From: Rhodanobacter soli
GTDB lineage: Bacteria > Pseudomonadota > Gammaproteobacteria > Xanthomonadales > Rhodanobacteraceae
NCBI RefSeq assembly: GCF_040548735.1
Contig: NZ_JBEPSD010000001.1
Coordinates: 1,488,001 to 1,552,000, forward strand
Length of the DNA stretch: 64,000 nucleotides
Direction: 5' to 3'
The translations under genes and the position numbers were made by a program. Each line of letters opens with the position of its first letter. Position 1 is the first letter of the stretch. Shown here piece by piece: positions 46,983 to 55,109 of the stretch. Below the pieces are notes generated by a model. That model made no database searches and was not told the origin of the DNA. It saw only the letters and a list, made by a program, of their open reading frames with translations.

Positions 46983-47165
46983 GTGCCCGACCAGATGCGA
47001 CATCGGTCGGGCTTAAAAGGGAATCCGGTGTGAATCCGGAACTGCCCCGCAGCGGTAAAGCGGAAACGAAAGCACCCACATGCACTGGCCCTCGGCGGCT
47101 GGGAAGCGGGAGCGAGTAGGCGGATCGCCAGATCCATGTCCGCAAGTCCGAAGACCTGCCGGCAC
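46983..47165 (+). ncRNA. Cobalamin (B12) riboswitch
   Basis: The conserved core is present in order: GGGAATCCGGTGTGAATCC (P3/J region), ACTGCCCCGCAGCGGTAA, GCAC...CACTGG and GGGAAG...GAGTAGG. It ends in the B12 box AAGTCCGAAGACCTGCCGG. The P1 stem can be drawn as GTGCC (46983-46987) with GGCAC (47161-47165). Such elements lower expression when adenosylcobalamin binds. It lies in the 5' leader of nrdA, about 170 bases before the start codon. Confidence 0.9.
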
Positions 47166-47188
47166 ACCGGGACGAACAGGTCCCGGTG
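47165..47188 (+). promoter_or_regulatory. Hairpin next to the riboswitch, candidate expression platform
   Basis: CACCGGGAC (47165-47173) and GTCCCGGTG (47180-47188) form a perfect 9-bp stem with loop GAACAG. It shares its first base with the 3' strand of riboswitch P1. No U-run follows, so simple intrinsic termination is unlikely. The remaining leader (47189-47332) shows no gene. Confidence 0.45.
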
Positions 47189-47332
47189 CGTAGTGACGGC
47201 TTCCGCGGGGAAGTGCGTCGTGGAGCAGGTCGCCGCCCGGCGCCCGGCTTGCGCGCCGCCTCCGGAATCCATCGCTATCAGGCCCTGCGCGCGGGAGCAG
47301 GCGTTTGATGTCCATGCCGGGAGCCACCAGCC

Positions 47333-49798
47333 ATGCAACCCCTCGATACCACCGAAGGCGAGCGCACCATCGCGCGCGCCGCTTCGCCCGCCGCCATCGG
47401 CGAAACGCCCGCACCCGAAACCGCGTTCGCACTGACCCCGCCGCACAACCCTGCGCAGATGCGCGTGACCAAGCGCAACGGCGGCCAGGAAACCGTCGAC
47501 GTCAACAAGATCGTGCGCGCGGTGACGCGCAGCGCCGAAGGCCTGCACGGCGTCGATCCGCTGCGCGTGGCGCTGAAGACCATCGGCGGCCTGTACGACG
47601 GCGCCACCACGCAGGAACTCGACCAGCTTTCCATCCGCACCGCCGCCGGCCTGACCGCCGAGGAACCCGAATACGGCCAGCTCGCCGCCCGGTTGCTCGG
47701 CGCCTACATCGACAAGGAAGTCAGCGGCCAGGAAATCCAGAGTTTCTCGCAGTCGATCGCGCGCGGTGCCGAACTCGGCATCCTCAACGCCCGCCTGCGC
47801 GATTTCGTGGCCGCCAACGCACGCAAGCTCAACGACGCGATCGACCCGCTGGCCACCCGCCGCTTCGAATACTTCGGCCTGCGCACGGTGTACGACCGCT
47901 ACCTGCTGCGCCATCCGCAGCAGCGCTTCGTGATCGAGACGCCGCAGCATTTCTTCATGCGCATCGCCTGCGCGCTGGGCGGCAACGAGATCGGCGAAAC
48001 GCTCGAACTCTACCGCTTGCTGTCGTCGCTGGAATACATCGCCAGCTCGCCCACCCTGTTCAACGCCGGCACCGCGCACGAGCAGTTGAGTTCTTGCTAC
48101 CTGCTCGACTCGCCGGTCGATTCGCTGGAGTCGATATACGACAAGTACGCCGACGTGGCCAAGCTCAGCAAGTTCGCCGGCGGCATCGGCCTGGCCTATT
48201 CGCGGGTGCGTTCGCGCGGCTCGCTGATCCGCGGCACCAACGGCCACTCGAATGGTCTGCTGCCGTGGCTGAAGACGCTGGATGCGTCGGTCGCCGCGGT
48301 GAACCAGGGCGGCAAGCGCAAGGGCGCGGCCTGCGTCTACCTGGAATCGTGGCATGCCGACATCGAGGATTTCCTCGAACTGCGCGACAACACCGGCGAC
48401 GATGCCCGCCGCGCGCACAACCTCAACATCGCGAACTGGATTCCCGACGAATTCATGCGCCGGGTCGAGAACGACGGCGGGTGGTCATTGTTCGACCCCA
48501 AAGTGGTACCGCACTTTGTCGACAGCTGGGGCGAGGCGTTCGATGTTGCGTATCGCAAGGCCGAAGCCGATGGCCTCGCCGTGAAAACCGTGAAGGCACG
48601 TGAGCTGTACGCCCGCATGATGCGTACGCTGGCGCAGACCGGCAACGGCTGGATGACGTTCAAGGACCGCTGCAACGCCACCAGCAACCAGACGGCCAAA
48701 CCGGAAAACGTGATCCACCTTTCCAACCTGTGCACCGAGATCCTGGAAGTGAGTTCGGCGACCGAGACGGCGGTGTGCAACCTGGGCTCAGTGAACCTGG
48801 CGCGGCACGTCGTCCGCGCCGCCGATGGGAGCCATGCGTTCGACTTCGACCAGCTCGCCGCCACCGTGCGCGCTGCGGTGCGCCAGCTCAACCGGGTAAT
48901 CGACCTCAACTACTATCCGATCGAGACCGCGCGTACCGCCAACATCAAGTGGCGCCCGGTCGGGCTCGGCGTGATGGGCCTGCAGGACGTGTTCTTCAAG
49001 CTGCGGCTGCCGTTCGATTCGGCCGAGGCACTGGCGCTGTCCACGCGCATCGCCGAGGAGATCTACTTCAACGCCCTGTCGCAGTCGTGCGAACTGGCCG
49101 AGACCGAAGGCGCACACCCCGGCTTCGCCGAAAGCCGCGCCGCGAACGGCGAGCTGCAGTTCGATCATTGGCCAAGCGCCATGCCACACGACGATGCACG
49201 CTGGAATGCCTTGCGCGAACGGATCAAGCAGCACGGCCTGCGCAACTCGCTGCTGATCGCGATCGCACCCACCGCCACGATCGCCTCGATCGCCGGCTGC
49301 TACGAATGCATCGAGCCGCAGGTATCGAACCTGTTCAAGCGCGAGACGCTGTCCGGCGATTTCCTGCAGGTGAATCGCTATCTGGCCGACGAACTGAAGA
49401 CGCTGGGACTGTGGACGTCCGACATCCGCGACGCGATCAAGCTGGCGGAAGGTTCGATCCAGGGCATCGCGGCGATCCCCGAACGCCTGCGCCAGATCTA
49501 CCGCACCGTGTGGGAGCTGCCGCAGAAATCGCTGATCGACCTGGCGGCTTCTCGTGGGGCCTATATCGACCAGAGCCAGTCGCTGAACCTGTTCATGGAA
49601 AACCCGAACATCGGCCAGTTGAGCTCGATGTACATGTACGCGTGGAAGGCCGGCATCAAGACCACGTATTACCTGCGCTCGAGGCCGGCCACGAAGATCG
49701 CCAAGACCACGGTGTCGGCTGTGCCCAACCAGGCCGAAGCCGCCGCGGCGGTGTTTTGTTCACTCGAGAACCCGGAGTATTGCGAGGCCTGCCAATAG
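47333..49798 (+). CDS. nrdA: Ribonucleoside-diphosphate reductase, alpha subunit (class Ia)
   Basis: 821 residues. An N-terminal ATP-cone (MRVTKRNGGQETVDVNKIVR) provides allosteric control. The barrel holds SSCYLLDSPVDSLESIYDKY, GGIGLAYSRVRSRGSLIRGT, VIHLSNLCTEIL (catalytic site) and ENPNIGQLSSMYMYAWKAGI. The tail ends CEAC-Q, the C817/C820 pair that relays electrons from thioredoxin. GGGAG lies 9 bases before ATG 47333. It reduces ribonucleotides to deoxyribonucleotides with NrdB, encoded two genes on. Expression is predicted to be repressed by NrdR and by B12. Confidence 0.95.
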   Translation: MQPLDTTEGERTIARAASPAAIGETPAPETAFALTPPHNPAQMRVTKRNGGQETVDVNKIVRAVTRSAEGLHGVDPLRVALKTIGGLYDGATTQELDQLSIRTAAGLTAEEPEYGQLAARLLGAYIDKEVSGQEIQSFSQSIARGAELGILNARLRDFVAANARKLNDAIDPLATRRFEYFGLRTVYDRYLLRHPQQRFVIETPQHFFMRIACALGGNEIGETLELYRLLSSLEYIASSPTLFNAGTAHEQLSSCYLLDSPVDSLESIYDKYADVAKLSKFAGGIGLAYSRVRSRGSLIRGTNGHSNGLLPWLKTLDASVAAVNQGGKRKGAACVYLESWHADIEDFLELRDNTGDDARRAHNLNIANWIPDEFMRRVENDGGWSLFDPKVVPHFVDSWGEAFDVAYRKAEADGLAVKTVKARELYARMMRTLAQTGNGWMTFKDRCNATSNQTAKPENVIHLSNLCTEILEVSSATETAVCNLGSVNLARHVVRAADGSHAFDFDQLAATVRAAVRQLNRVIDLNYYPIETARTANIKWRPVGLGVMGLQDVFFKLRLPFDSAEALALSTRIAEEIYFNALSQSCELAETEGAHPGFAESRAANGELQFDHWPSAMPHDDARWNALRERIKQHGLRNSLLIAIAPTATIASIAGCYECIEPQVSNLFKRETLSGDFLQVNRYLADELKTLGLWTSDIRDAIKLAEGSIQGIAAIPERLRQIYRTVWELPQKSLIDLAASRGAYIDQSQSLNLFMENPNIGQLSSMYMYAWKAGIKTTYYLRSRPATKIAKTTVSAVPNQAEAAAAVFCSLENPEYCEACQ

Positions 49799-49815
49799 CG
49801 CCATGAGGTATCGCG

Positions 49816-50040
49816 ATGAAGCGTTACCGGAATCTCGACGGCCACTCCGGCGTCACCGCGTACGAATGCGGTGACGGCTTCATCCGCGTTCGTTTCGTCA
49901 ACGGCGAAGTCTACGAATACACCGACGAGGCCACCGGCCGCGAGCACATCGTGAACATGCAGCAACTCGCACGTGCCGGCCGCGGCCTCGCCACCTATGT
50001 CAGCCGCTTCGTGCATGACGCCTATGCGCGCAAGCTTTGA
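49816..50040 (+). CDS. Small KTSC-like protein between nrdA and nrdB
   Basis: 74 residues. The strands SGVTAYECGDGFIRVRFVNG and EVYEYTDEATG, then a helical end (MQQLARAGRGLATYVSRFVH), resemble the KTSC domain fold, though the KTSC motif itself is not intact. No function is known. It sits 17 bases after nrdA and 14 before nrdB, so it is made with the reductase. A role linked to the enzyme is possible but unproven. Confidence 0.7.
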   Translation: MKRYRNLDGHSGVTAYECGDGFIRVRFVNGEVYEYTDEATGREHIVNMQQLARAGRGLATYVSRFVHDAYARKL

Positions 50041-50054
50041 ATCGAAGGAATTCC

Positions 50055-51080
50055 ATGTCCGCCCAACCCATCTGCAACGCCCACATCCTCGACCCCGGCT
50101 TCGAACTCACCCTGCGCCCAATGCGCTACCCCGACTTCTACGAGATGTACCGCAACGCGATCAAGAACACCTGGACCGTCGAGGAGGTGGATTTCTCGAT
50201 GGATACGCGCGACCTCAACACGAAGATGTCCGCCGCCGACCGTCACTTGATCCAGCGCCTGGTGGCGTTCTTCGCCACCGGCGACACCATCGTGTCGAAC
50301 AACCTGGTGCTGAACCTGTACCAGCACATCAACGCACCGGAAGCGCGCATGTACCTGTCGCGCCAGTTGTACGAGGAAGCGCTGCACGTGCAGTTCTACC
50401 TCACCCTTCTGGACACCTATATCCCCGACCCCGCCGAGCGCAACGGCGCGTTCGCGGCGATCGAGACGATCCCGTCGATCCGGCAGAAGGGCGCGTTCTG
50501 CTTCAAGTGGATCGACTCGATCCAGGACCTGCGCCGGCTGGAGACGCGCGACCATCGCCGCCAGTTCCTGCTCAACCTGATCTGCTTCGCCGCCTGCATC
50601 GAGGGGTTGTTCTTCTACGCCGCGTTCGCCTACGTCTACTACCTGCGCTCGCGCGGCCTGCTGCACGGCCTCGCCGCCGGCACCAACTGGGTGTTCCGCG
50701 ACGAGAGCGGGCACATGGCGTTCGCGTTCGAAGTGGTGCGCACCGTGCGTGCGCAGGAACCGGAACTGTTCGACGACGCCATGCGCGCGCAGGTCGAGGA
50801 GATGATGGAGGACGCGATCGCCTGCGAGACCCAGTTCGCCGAGGACGTGCTGTCCGGCGGCGTCGCCGGCATGTCGGTGAAGGACATGCGCCAGTACCTG
50901 GAATACTGCGCCGACCAGCGTTTCGCCCAGCTCGACATGCCGAAAAAGTACGGCGCGAAGAACCCGTTCGACTTCATGGACCTGCAGGACGTGCAGGAAC
51001 TGGCCAACTTCTTCGAGCGCCGCGTCTCGGCCTACCAGGTCGGCGTGCAGGGCGAGGTGGCGTTCGACATGGCGTTCTGA
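50055..51080 (+). CDS. nrdB: Ribonucleoside-diphosphate reductase, beta subunit
   Basis: 341 residues of the ferritin-like fold. Di-iron ligands appear in FFATGDTIVSNN (Asp77), EEALHVQFY (Glu108, His111) and DESGHMAF. Tyr115 lies 4 residues after His111, where the stable tyrosyl radical of class Ia enzymes sits, arguing against a radical-less class Ic protein. The C-terminus (VGVQGEVAFDMAF) is the peptide that docks to NrdA. AAGGA lies 5 bases before ATG 50055. Confidence 0.95.
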   Translation: MSAQPICNAHILDPGFELTLRPMRYPDFYEMYRNAIKNTWTVEEVDFSMDTRDLNTKMSAADRHLIQRLVAFFATGDTIVSNNLVLNLYQHINAPEARMYLSRQLYEEALHVQFYLTLLDTYIPDPAERNGAFAAIETIPSIRQKGAFCFKWIDSIQDLRRLETRDHRRQFLLNLICFAACIEGLFFYAAFAYVYYLRSRGLLHGLAAGTNWVFRDESGHMAFAFEVVRTVRAQEPELFDDAMRAQVEEMMEDAIACETQFAEDVLSGGVAGMSVKDMRQYLEYCADQRFAQLDMPKKYGAKNPFDFMDLQDVQELANFFERRVSAYQVGVQGEVAFDMAF

Positions 51081-51154
51081 GCCGATCCGCAAATCCTTGC
51101 GACCGCGGTGAAGAGCCTTCCCCCGGACGGTGCCGGTTTGTCATAAGGCGGGAT

Positions 51155-51160
51155 TAGAAT
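51155..51160 (+). promoter_or_regulatory. Possible -10 box for the Oar-like receptor gene
   Basis: TAGAAT in the 234-base gap after nrdB (51081-51314). No good -35 is evident. This gap otherwise holds no gene. Confidence 0.3.
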
Positions 51161-51314
51161 GACGCGCCGATCCGCAGCCAGCAGGCAGCACGCCCTGCAG
51201 CTGCGCTCGTCCGAACCGGGGAAAACCATCGACGATCCGATGCCGCCAGGCCCGGTGCCTGGCGACCGGGCACGGCGATTCTCCCCCGCCGCCGTCCACA
51301 CTCAAGGATCACCG

Positions 51315-54300
51315 ATGACTACTCCCATCCGCGTCAGAGTGCTGCCGTTCGCCATCGCCTCGTTGCTGGCCATGGCGCCGCTCGCTGCCCAGAACATCAC
51401 CACGTCCGGCGTCAGCGGTCGTGTGCTGGACGCTAATGGCCAGCCCGTGACGGGCGCCACGGTGACGATCGTGCACCAGCCGACCGGCACCACCAAGGAG
51501 GTGACCACCGACGCCGATGGCCGCTACGCGGCGCAAGGGCTGCGCGTGGGCGGTCCGTTCGAGATCTCCGCGACCAAGACCGGCATGGCCGCGGTGGAGC
51601 AGAACGACGTGTTCCTGCAGCTGGGCCAGCCCTCGTCGATCAACCTGAGCATGGGCGCCGGCGAGCAGCAGGCGCGCAACCTCGGTGCGGTCACCGTGAG
51701 CGCCTCGACCTTGGCGCAGACCTTTTCCTCGGACAACAAAGGGCTGTCGACCAACATCTCGCAGCGCCAGCTGCAGGCGACTCCGCAGGGCAACCGCTCG
51801 ATCGACGACGTGGTGCGCCTGGACCCGCGCGTCACCGTGACCGACCAGGGCACCGGCGCGATCTCCGCCTCCGGCATGAACAACCGCTACAACAACATCG
51901 CCGTCGACGGCGTGACCCAGGGCGATCCGTTCGGCCTGAACGCAAACGGCCTGCCCTACCAGAAGTCGCCGATCTCGCCCGAGACGATCGCCGAATACAA
52001 CATTTCCACCGCCAACTACGACACGTCTTCCGACGTGGTCGGTGCCGACGTCAACGCGGTGACCAAGTCCGGCACCAACCAGTTCCATGGCGCGGTGTAC
52101 TACGCCTACCGCAACGCCAACCACCTGGTCGGCGACGCCGGCTGGCTGCCCAGCGACAATCCGGGCTACCACTACAAGGGCTACCAGAAGGACACCACCT
52201 ACGGCTTCAACGTCGGCGGCCCGATCATCAAGGACAAGCTGTTCTTCTTCATCTCGGCCGAGCACGAGAAGACCACCGGCATCGGCGCCGACTCGGCCAA
52301 CGGGCTGGACGACTCGCTGGGCAACGGCCCGTCCACCAGCAACAAGGTTTCCCCGGGCGACCTGCAGAAGATCATCGACGCGGCCAAGCAACTGGGCCTG
52401 ACCCCGGGCACGTTCGGCGGCCCGACCGGACTGACCTACGACGACAAGCGCTACCTCGGCAAGATCGACTGGAACATCACCAACAACCACCGCGCCAGCT
52501 TCACCTTCCAGCGCACCAAGGAGTTGTTGCCTGCGGTGGGCGGCAACAGTCCGAACAGCGTGGGCCTGACCAGCTACACCTATACCAAGACGATCACCAC
52601 CAACAACTACGTCGCCCATCTGTTCGACGACTGGACCGACAGCTTCTCCACCGAAGCCAAGGTCGGCTTCCAGAAGTTCGTCCAGGACACCGCCGCGCCC
52701 TGGCAGCAGCCGGCGGTGAACGTGAACCTTTCGCCGACCGGCAAGGGCCCGTCGGTGAACCTGGGCGAGGAGCGCTTCCGCCACTACAACCACATCGATA
52801 CGAAGAAGTTCAGCGTGTTCCTCGCCGGCACCTATTACGCCGGCGACCATGCGATCAAGGGCGGCATCGATTACCAGAGCAACAAGATCAACAACCTGTT
52901 CGGGCAGACCGAATTCGGCCAGTACAACTTCTGGGGCATCGACAACTTCGCCGCCGGCAACTACAACTCGTACATCCTGTTCCACCCGGCGCCCGGCTAC
53001 ACGCTCAACGACATCGCCGGCAAGTGGACGTACAGCCAGTACAGCCCGTTCCTGCAGGACACCTGGCAGGTCAACGAGCAGCTGTCGGTGCAATACGGCG
53101 TGCGCGTGGACATCCCGCATTCCAGCGCCCCGCCGGTCTACAACGCCGCGTTCGAACAGGCTTTCGGCTACCCGAACAACTACACGGTGGGCTCGCGCAA
53201 CCGCGTGGTCGAGCCGCGCCTGTCGTTCAACTACCTGTTCGACAGCAGCTACAAGACCCAGCTGCGCGGCGGCGTCGGCCTGTTCCAGACCTCGCCGCCC
53301 ACGGTGTGGATGACCAACCCGTACCAGAACAACGGCATCACCCTGCTCTCCTACAACACGTTCGATCCATCGCAGGCGGCATTCAGTCCGGATCCGTTCA
53401 ACCAGAACATCCCGGCCGGCGGTGGCGCCGGCTCGATCGATACCATCGCCAAGGACTTCCGCCTGCCCACCGTGTGGAAGGCCAGCCTGGCGCTGGATCG
53501 CGAGTTGCCGTGGTGGGGCCTGACCGCGTCGGCCGAGTACCAGCACATCCAGGTACGCGACGGCATCCTCTACCAGGCGGTGAACTTCGGCGCACCCACG
53601 GGCGTGCTGCCGGACGGCCGCGAGCAGTTCTGGAAGATGCCAGGCGAGGCGCCGGTCTCGAAAGACGCGCTGGCCAACCAGAACCGCGCCTTCAGCACGC
53701 AGTCGACCCTGCTCACCAATACCCACAAGGGCAAGTCGGATAGCCTCACCCTGGCGCTGAACAAGCCCTTCTCGGCGAACTGGTTCGGCAACCTCAGCCT
53801 GACCTTCAACCATGCCACCGACGTCGACCCGGGCACCGACACGATCGCCTACAACGGCTACCAGCGCGTCGCCCGGCTGAACCCGAACTCCAACGTCGAG
53901 GCCACCTCCAACTACAACGTGGCCAAGACGCTGAAGGCCTCGCTGACCTGGCAGCATGCGTTCTTCGGCGACTACCAGACGCAGGTGTCGGCGTTCTACA
54001 GCGGCCACACCGGCACGCCGTACACCTGGGTGTTCAGCAACGACGCCAACGGCGACAGCGTCTCCGGCTGGGATCCGGCCTACATCCCGGCGATCAACGA
54101 CCCGAAGGTCGCCTACGCCGCGGGCACCAGCCAGCAGCTGATCGACCAGTTCCAGGCCTTCCTTGCCAGCGAGAAGTACCTGAACGCCCACCGCGGGCAG
54201 ATCGCCAACCGCAACGGCGCCCGCACCGCCTGGGTGAACGAGCTGGACATGAGCTTCTCGCAGGAGCTGCCCGGCATCTTCAAGGGCAACAAGGGCGAGT

Positions 54301-54560
54301 TGCGCCTGGACGTGTACAACTTCCTCAACCTGCTGAACAAGGACTGGGGCCAGGTAAGCAACACCGGCATCTACCCGACCCGCAACCTCGCCAGCTACGC
54401 CGGCGTGAACGCGCAGGGCCAGTACGTGTACACGCTGCCCACCGACAAGAGCGGCAACTACCAGCCGCAGCAGCTGCAGGTCTACGACGGCGGCTTCTAC
54501 GACCCCAGCCGCGTGGTGTCGCGCTGGTCGGCGATGCTGACGCTGCGCTACACGTTCTGA
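51315..54560 (+). CDS. TonB-dependent receptor, Oar-like with carboxypeptidase regulatory-like domain
   Basis: 1081 residues. A signal peptide (MTTPIRVRVLPFAIASLLAM, then APLAAQ) precedes a CarboxypepD-regulatory-like domain (SGRVLDANGQPVTGATVTIV; TDADGRYAAQGLRVG). The plug follows (RSIDDVVRLDPRVTVTDQGT; GADVNAVTKSGTNQFHGAVY), then a large barrel ending VVSRWSAMLTLRYTF. Such Oar-type proteins are outer-membrane transporters or adhesion factors; the substrate is unknown. AAGGA lies 6 bases before ATG 51315. A strong terminator follows. Confidence 0.9.
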   Translation: MTTPIRVRVLPFAIASLLAMAPLAAQNITTSGVSGRVLDANGQPVTGATVTIVHQPTGTTKEVTTDADGRYAAQGLRVGGPFEISATKTGMAAVEQNDVFLQLGQPSSINLSMGAGEQQARNLGAVTVSASTLAQTFSSDNKGLSTNISQRQLQATPQGNRSIDDVVRLDPRVTVTDQGTGAISASGMNNRYNNIAVDGVTQGDPFGLNANGLPYQKSPISPETIAEYNISTANYDTSSDVVGADVNAVTKSGTNQFHGAVYYAYRNANHLVGDAGWLPSDNPGYHYKGYQKDTTYGFNVGGPIIKDKLFFFISAEHEKTTGIGADSANGLDDSLGNGPSTSNKVSPGDLQKIIDAAKQLGLTPGTFGGPTGLTYDDKRYLGKIDWNITNNHRASFTFQRTKELLPAVGGNSPNSVGLTSYTYTKTITTNNYVAHLFDDWTDSFSTEAKVGFQKFVQDTAAPWQQPAVNVNLSPTGKGPSVNLGEERFRHYNHIDTKKFSVFLAGTYYAGDHAIKGGIDYQSNKINNLFGQTEFGQYNFWGIDNFAAGNYNSYILFHPAPGYTLNDIAGKWTYSQYSPFLQDTWQVNEQLSVQYGVRVDIPHSSAPPVYNAAFEQAFGYPNNYTVGSRNRVVEPRLSFNYLFDSSYKTQLRGGVGLFQTSPPTVWMTNPYQNNGITLLSYNTFDPSQAAFSPDPFNQNIPAGGGAGSIDTIAKDFRLPTVWKASLALDRELPWWGLTASAEYQHIQVRDGILYQAVNFGAPTGVLPDGREQFWKMPGEAPVSKDALANQNRAFSTQSTLLTNTHKGKSDSLTLALNKPFSANWFGNLSLTFNHATDVDPGTDTIAYNGYQRVARLNPNSNVEATSNYNVAKTLKASLTWQHAFFGDYQTQVSAFYSGHTGTPYTWVFSNDANGDSVSGWDPAYIPAINDPKVAYAAGTSQQLIDQFQAFLASEKYLNAHRGQIANRNGARTAWVNELDMSFSQELPGIFKGNKGELRLDVYNFLNLLNKDWGQVSNTGIYPTRNLASYAGVNAQGQYVYTLPTDKSGNYQPQQLQVYDGGFYDPSRVVSRWSAMLTLRYTF

Positions 54561-54583
54561 GCGGCCCGCACGCAGCACGCGAG

Positions 54584-54612
54584 AACCGGCACTTCGGTGC
54601 CGGTTTTTTTTT
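54584..54612 (+). terminator. Strong intrinsic terminator
   Basis: AACCGGCAC-TTCG-GTGCCGGTT (54584-54605) is a 9-bp stem with a UUCG tetraloop followed by an unbroken T-run to 54612. It isolates the receptor gene from the BlaI-type operon. Confidence 0.9.
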
Positions 54613-54660
54613 CGGGCCGCCATCGAGCCCTTCGGCCCGGCACCATGACCAGCGACCTAT

Positions 54661-54678
54661 TGACTACACGTGTAGTCA
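54661..54678. promoter_or_regulatory. BlaI-type operator 1
   Basis: TGACTACACGTGTAGTCA is a perfect 18-bp palindrome with TACA/TGTA cores, as bound by BlaI/MecI repressors. It overlaps a TTGACT -35-like hexamer at 54660-54665. Confidence 0.8.
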
Positions 54679-54688
54679 TGGCGTACGT

Positions 54689-54706
54689 TGACTACACTTG
54701 TAGTCA
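54689..54706. promoter_or_regulatory. BlaI-type operator 2
   Basis: TGACTACACTTGTAGTCA differs from operator 1 at one base and lies 28 bases away centre to centre. It ends 15 bases before the repressor start codon. Confidence 0.8.
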
Positions 54707-54721
54707 CTCGGTGCCGCAACC

Positions 54722-55108
54722 ATGCGCAAACCCTCCATCGGCGACCAGGAACTGGCGCTGCTGCATCACATCGACGAATGTGGCTCTGCCTCGGTAGGCG
54801 AGGTGGCGGCGAGCTTCGGCGAGCCGCGCGGCCTGGCCCGCTCCACCGTGTTGACCATGATGGAGCGCCTGCGCGGCAAGGGCTATCTCAAACGCCGGCA
54901 GCTCAAGGGCATGTTCCGCTACAGCACCGCCACCGGTCCGGGCGAGGTGATGCGCAGCGCCGTGGGCAGCTTCGTCGAGAAAACGCTGAGCGGCTCGGTG
55001 TCGCCGTTCGTGGCCTGGATGTCGGAGCGTGCCGAGGTCTCCGATACCGAGCTGGCCGAGCTCGAGGCGCTGGTGGCGCAGCTGCAATCGCGGCGCAAGG
55101 AGTCGTGA
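54722..55108 (+). CDS. BlaI/MecI/CopY family transcriptional repressor
   Basis: 128 residues. The winged helix is in IGDQELALLHHIDECGSASV through RSTVLTMMERLRGKGYLKRR. A dimerisation helix (SDTELAELEALVAQLQSRRK) follows. Family members repress their own operon and are cleaved on a signal from an M56 partner. Two matching palindromic operators precede it, so autoregulation is very likely. No Shine-Dalgarno sequence lies before ATG 54722. The M56 gene starts 1 base after its stop. No beta-lactamase gene lies nearby. Confidence 0.92.
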   Translation: MRKPSIGDQELALLHHIDECGSASVGEVAASFGEPRGLARSTVLTMMERLRGKGYLKRRQLKGMFRYSTATGPGEVMRSAVGSFVEKTLSGSVSPFVAWMSERAEVSDTELAELEALVAQLQSRRKES

Positions 55109-55109
55109 G

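Noticed and set aside
51309..54623. A 1104-codon open frame antisense to the Oar-like receptor
   Set aside because: Val/Gly/Arg-rich shadow of the receptor gene; no signal peptide, domain or ribosome site.
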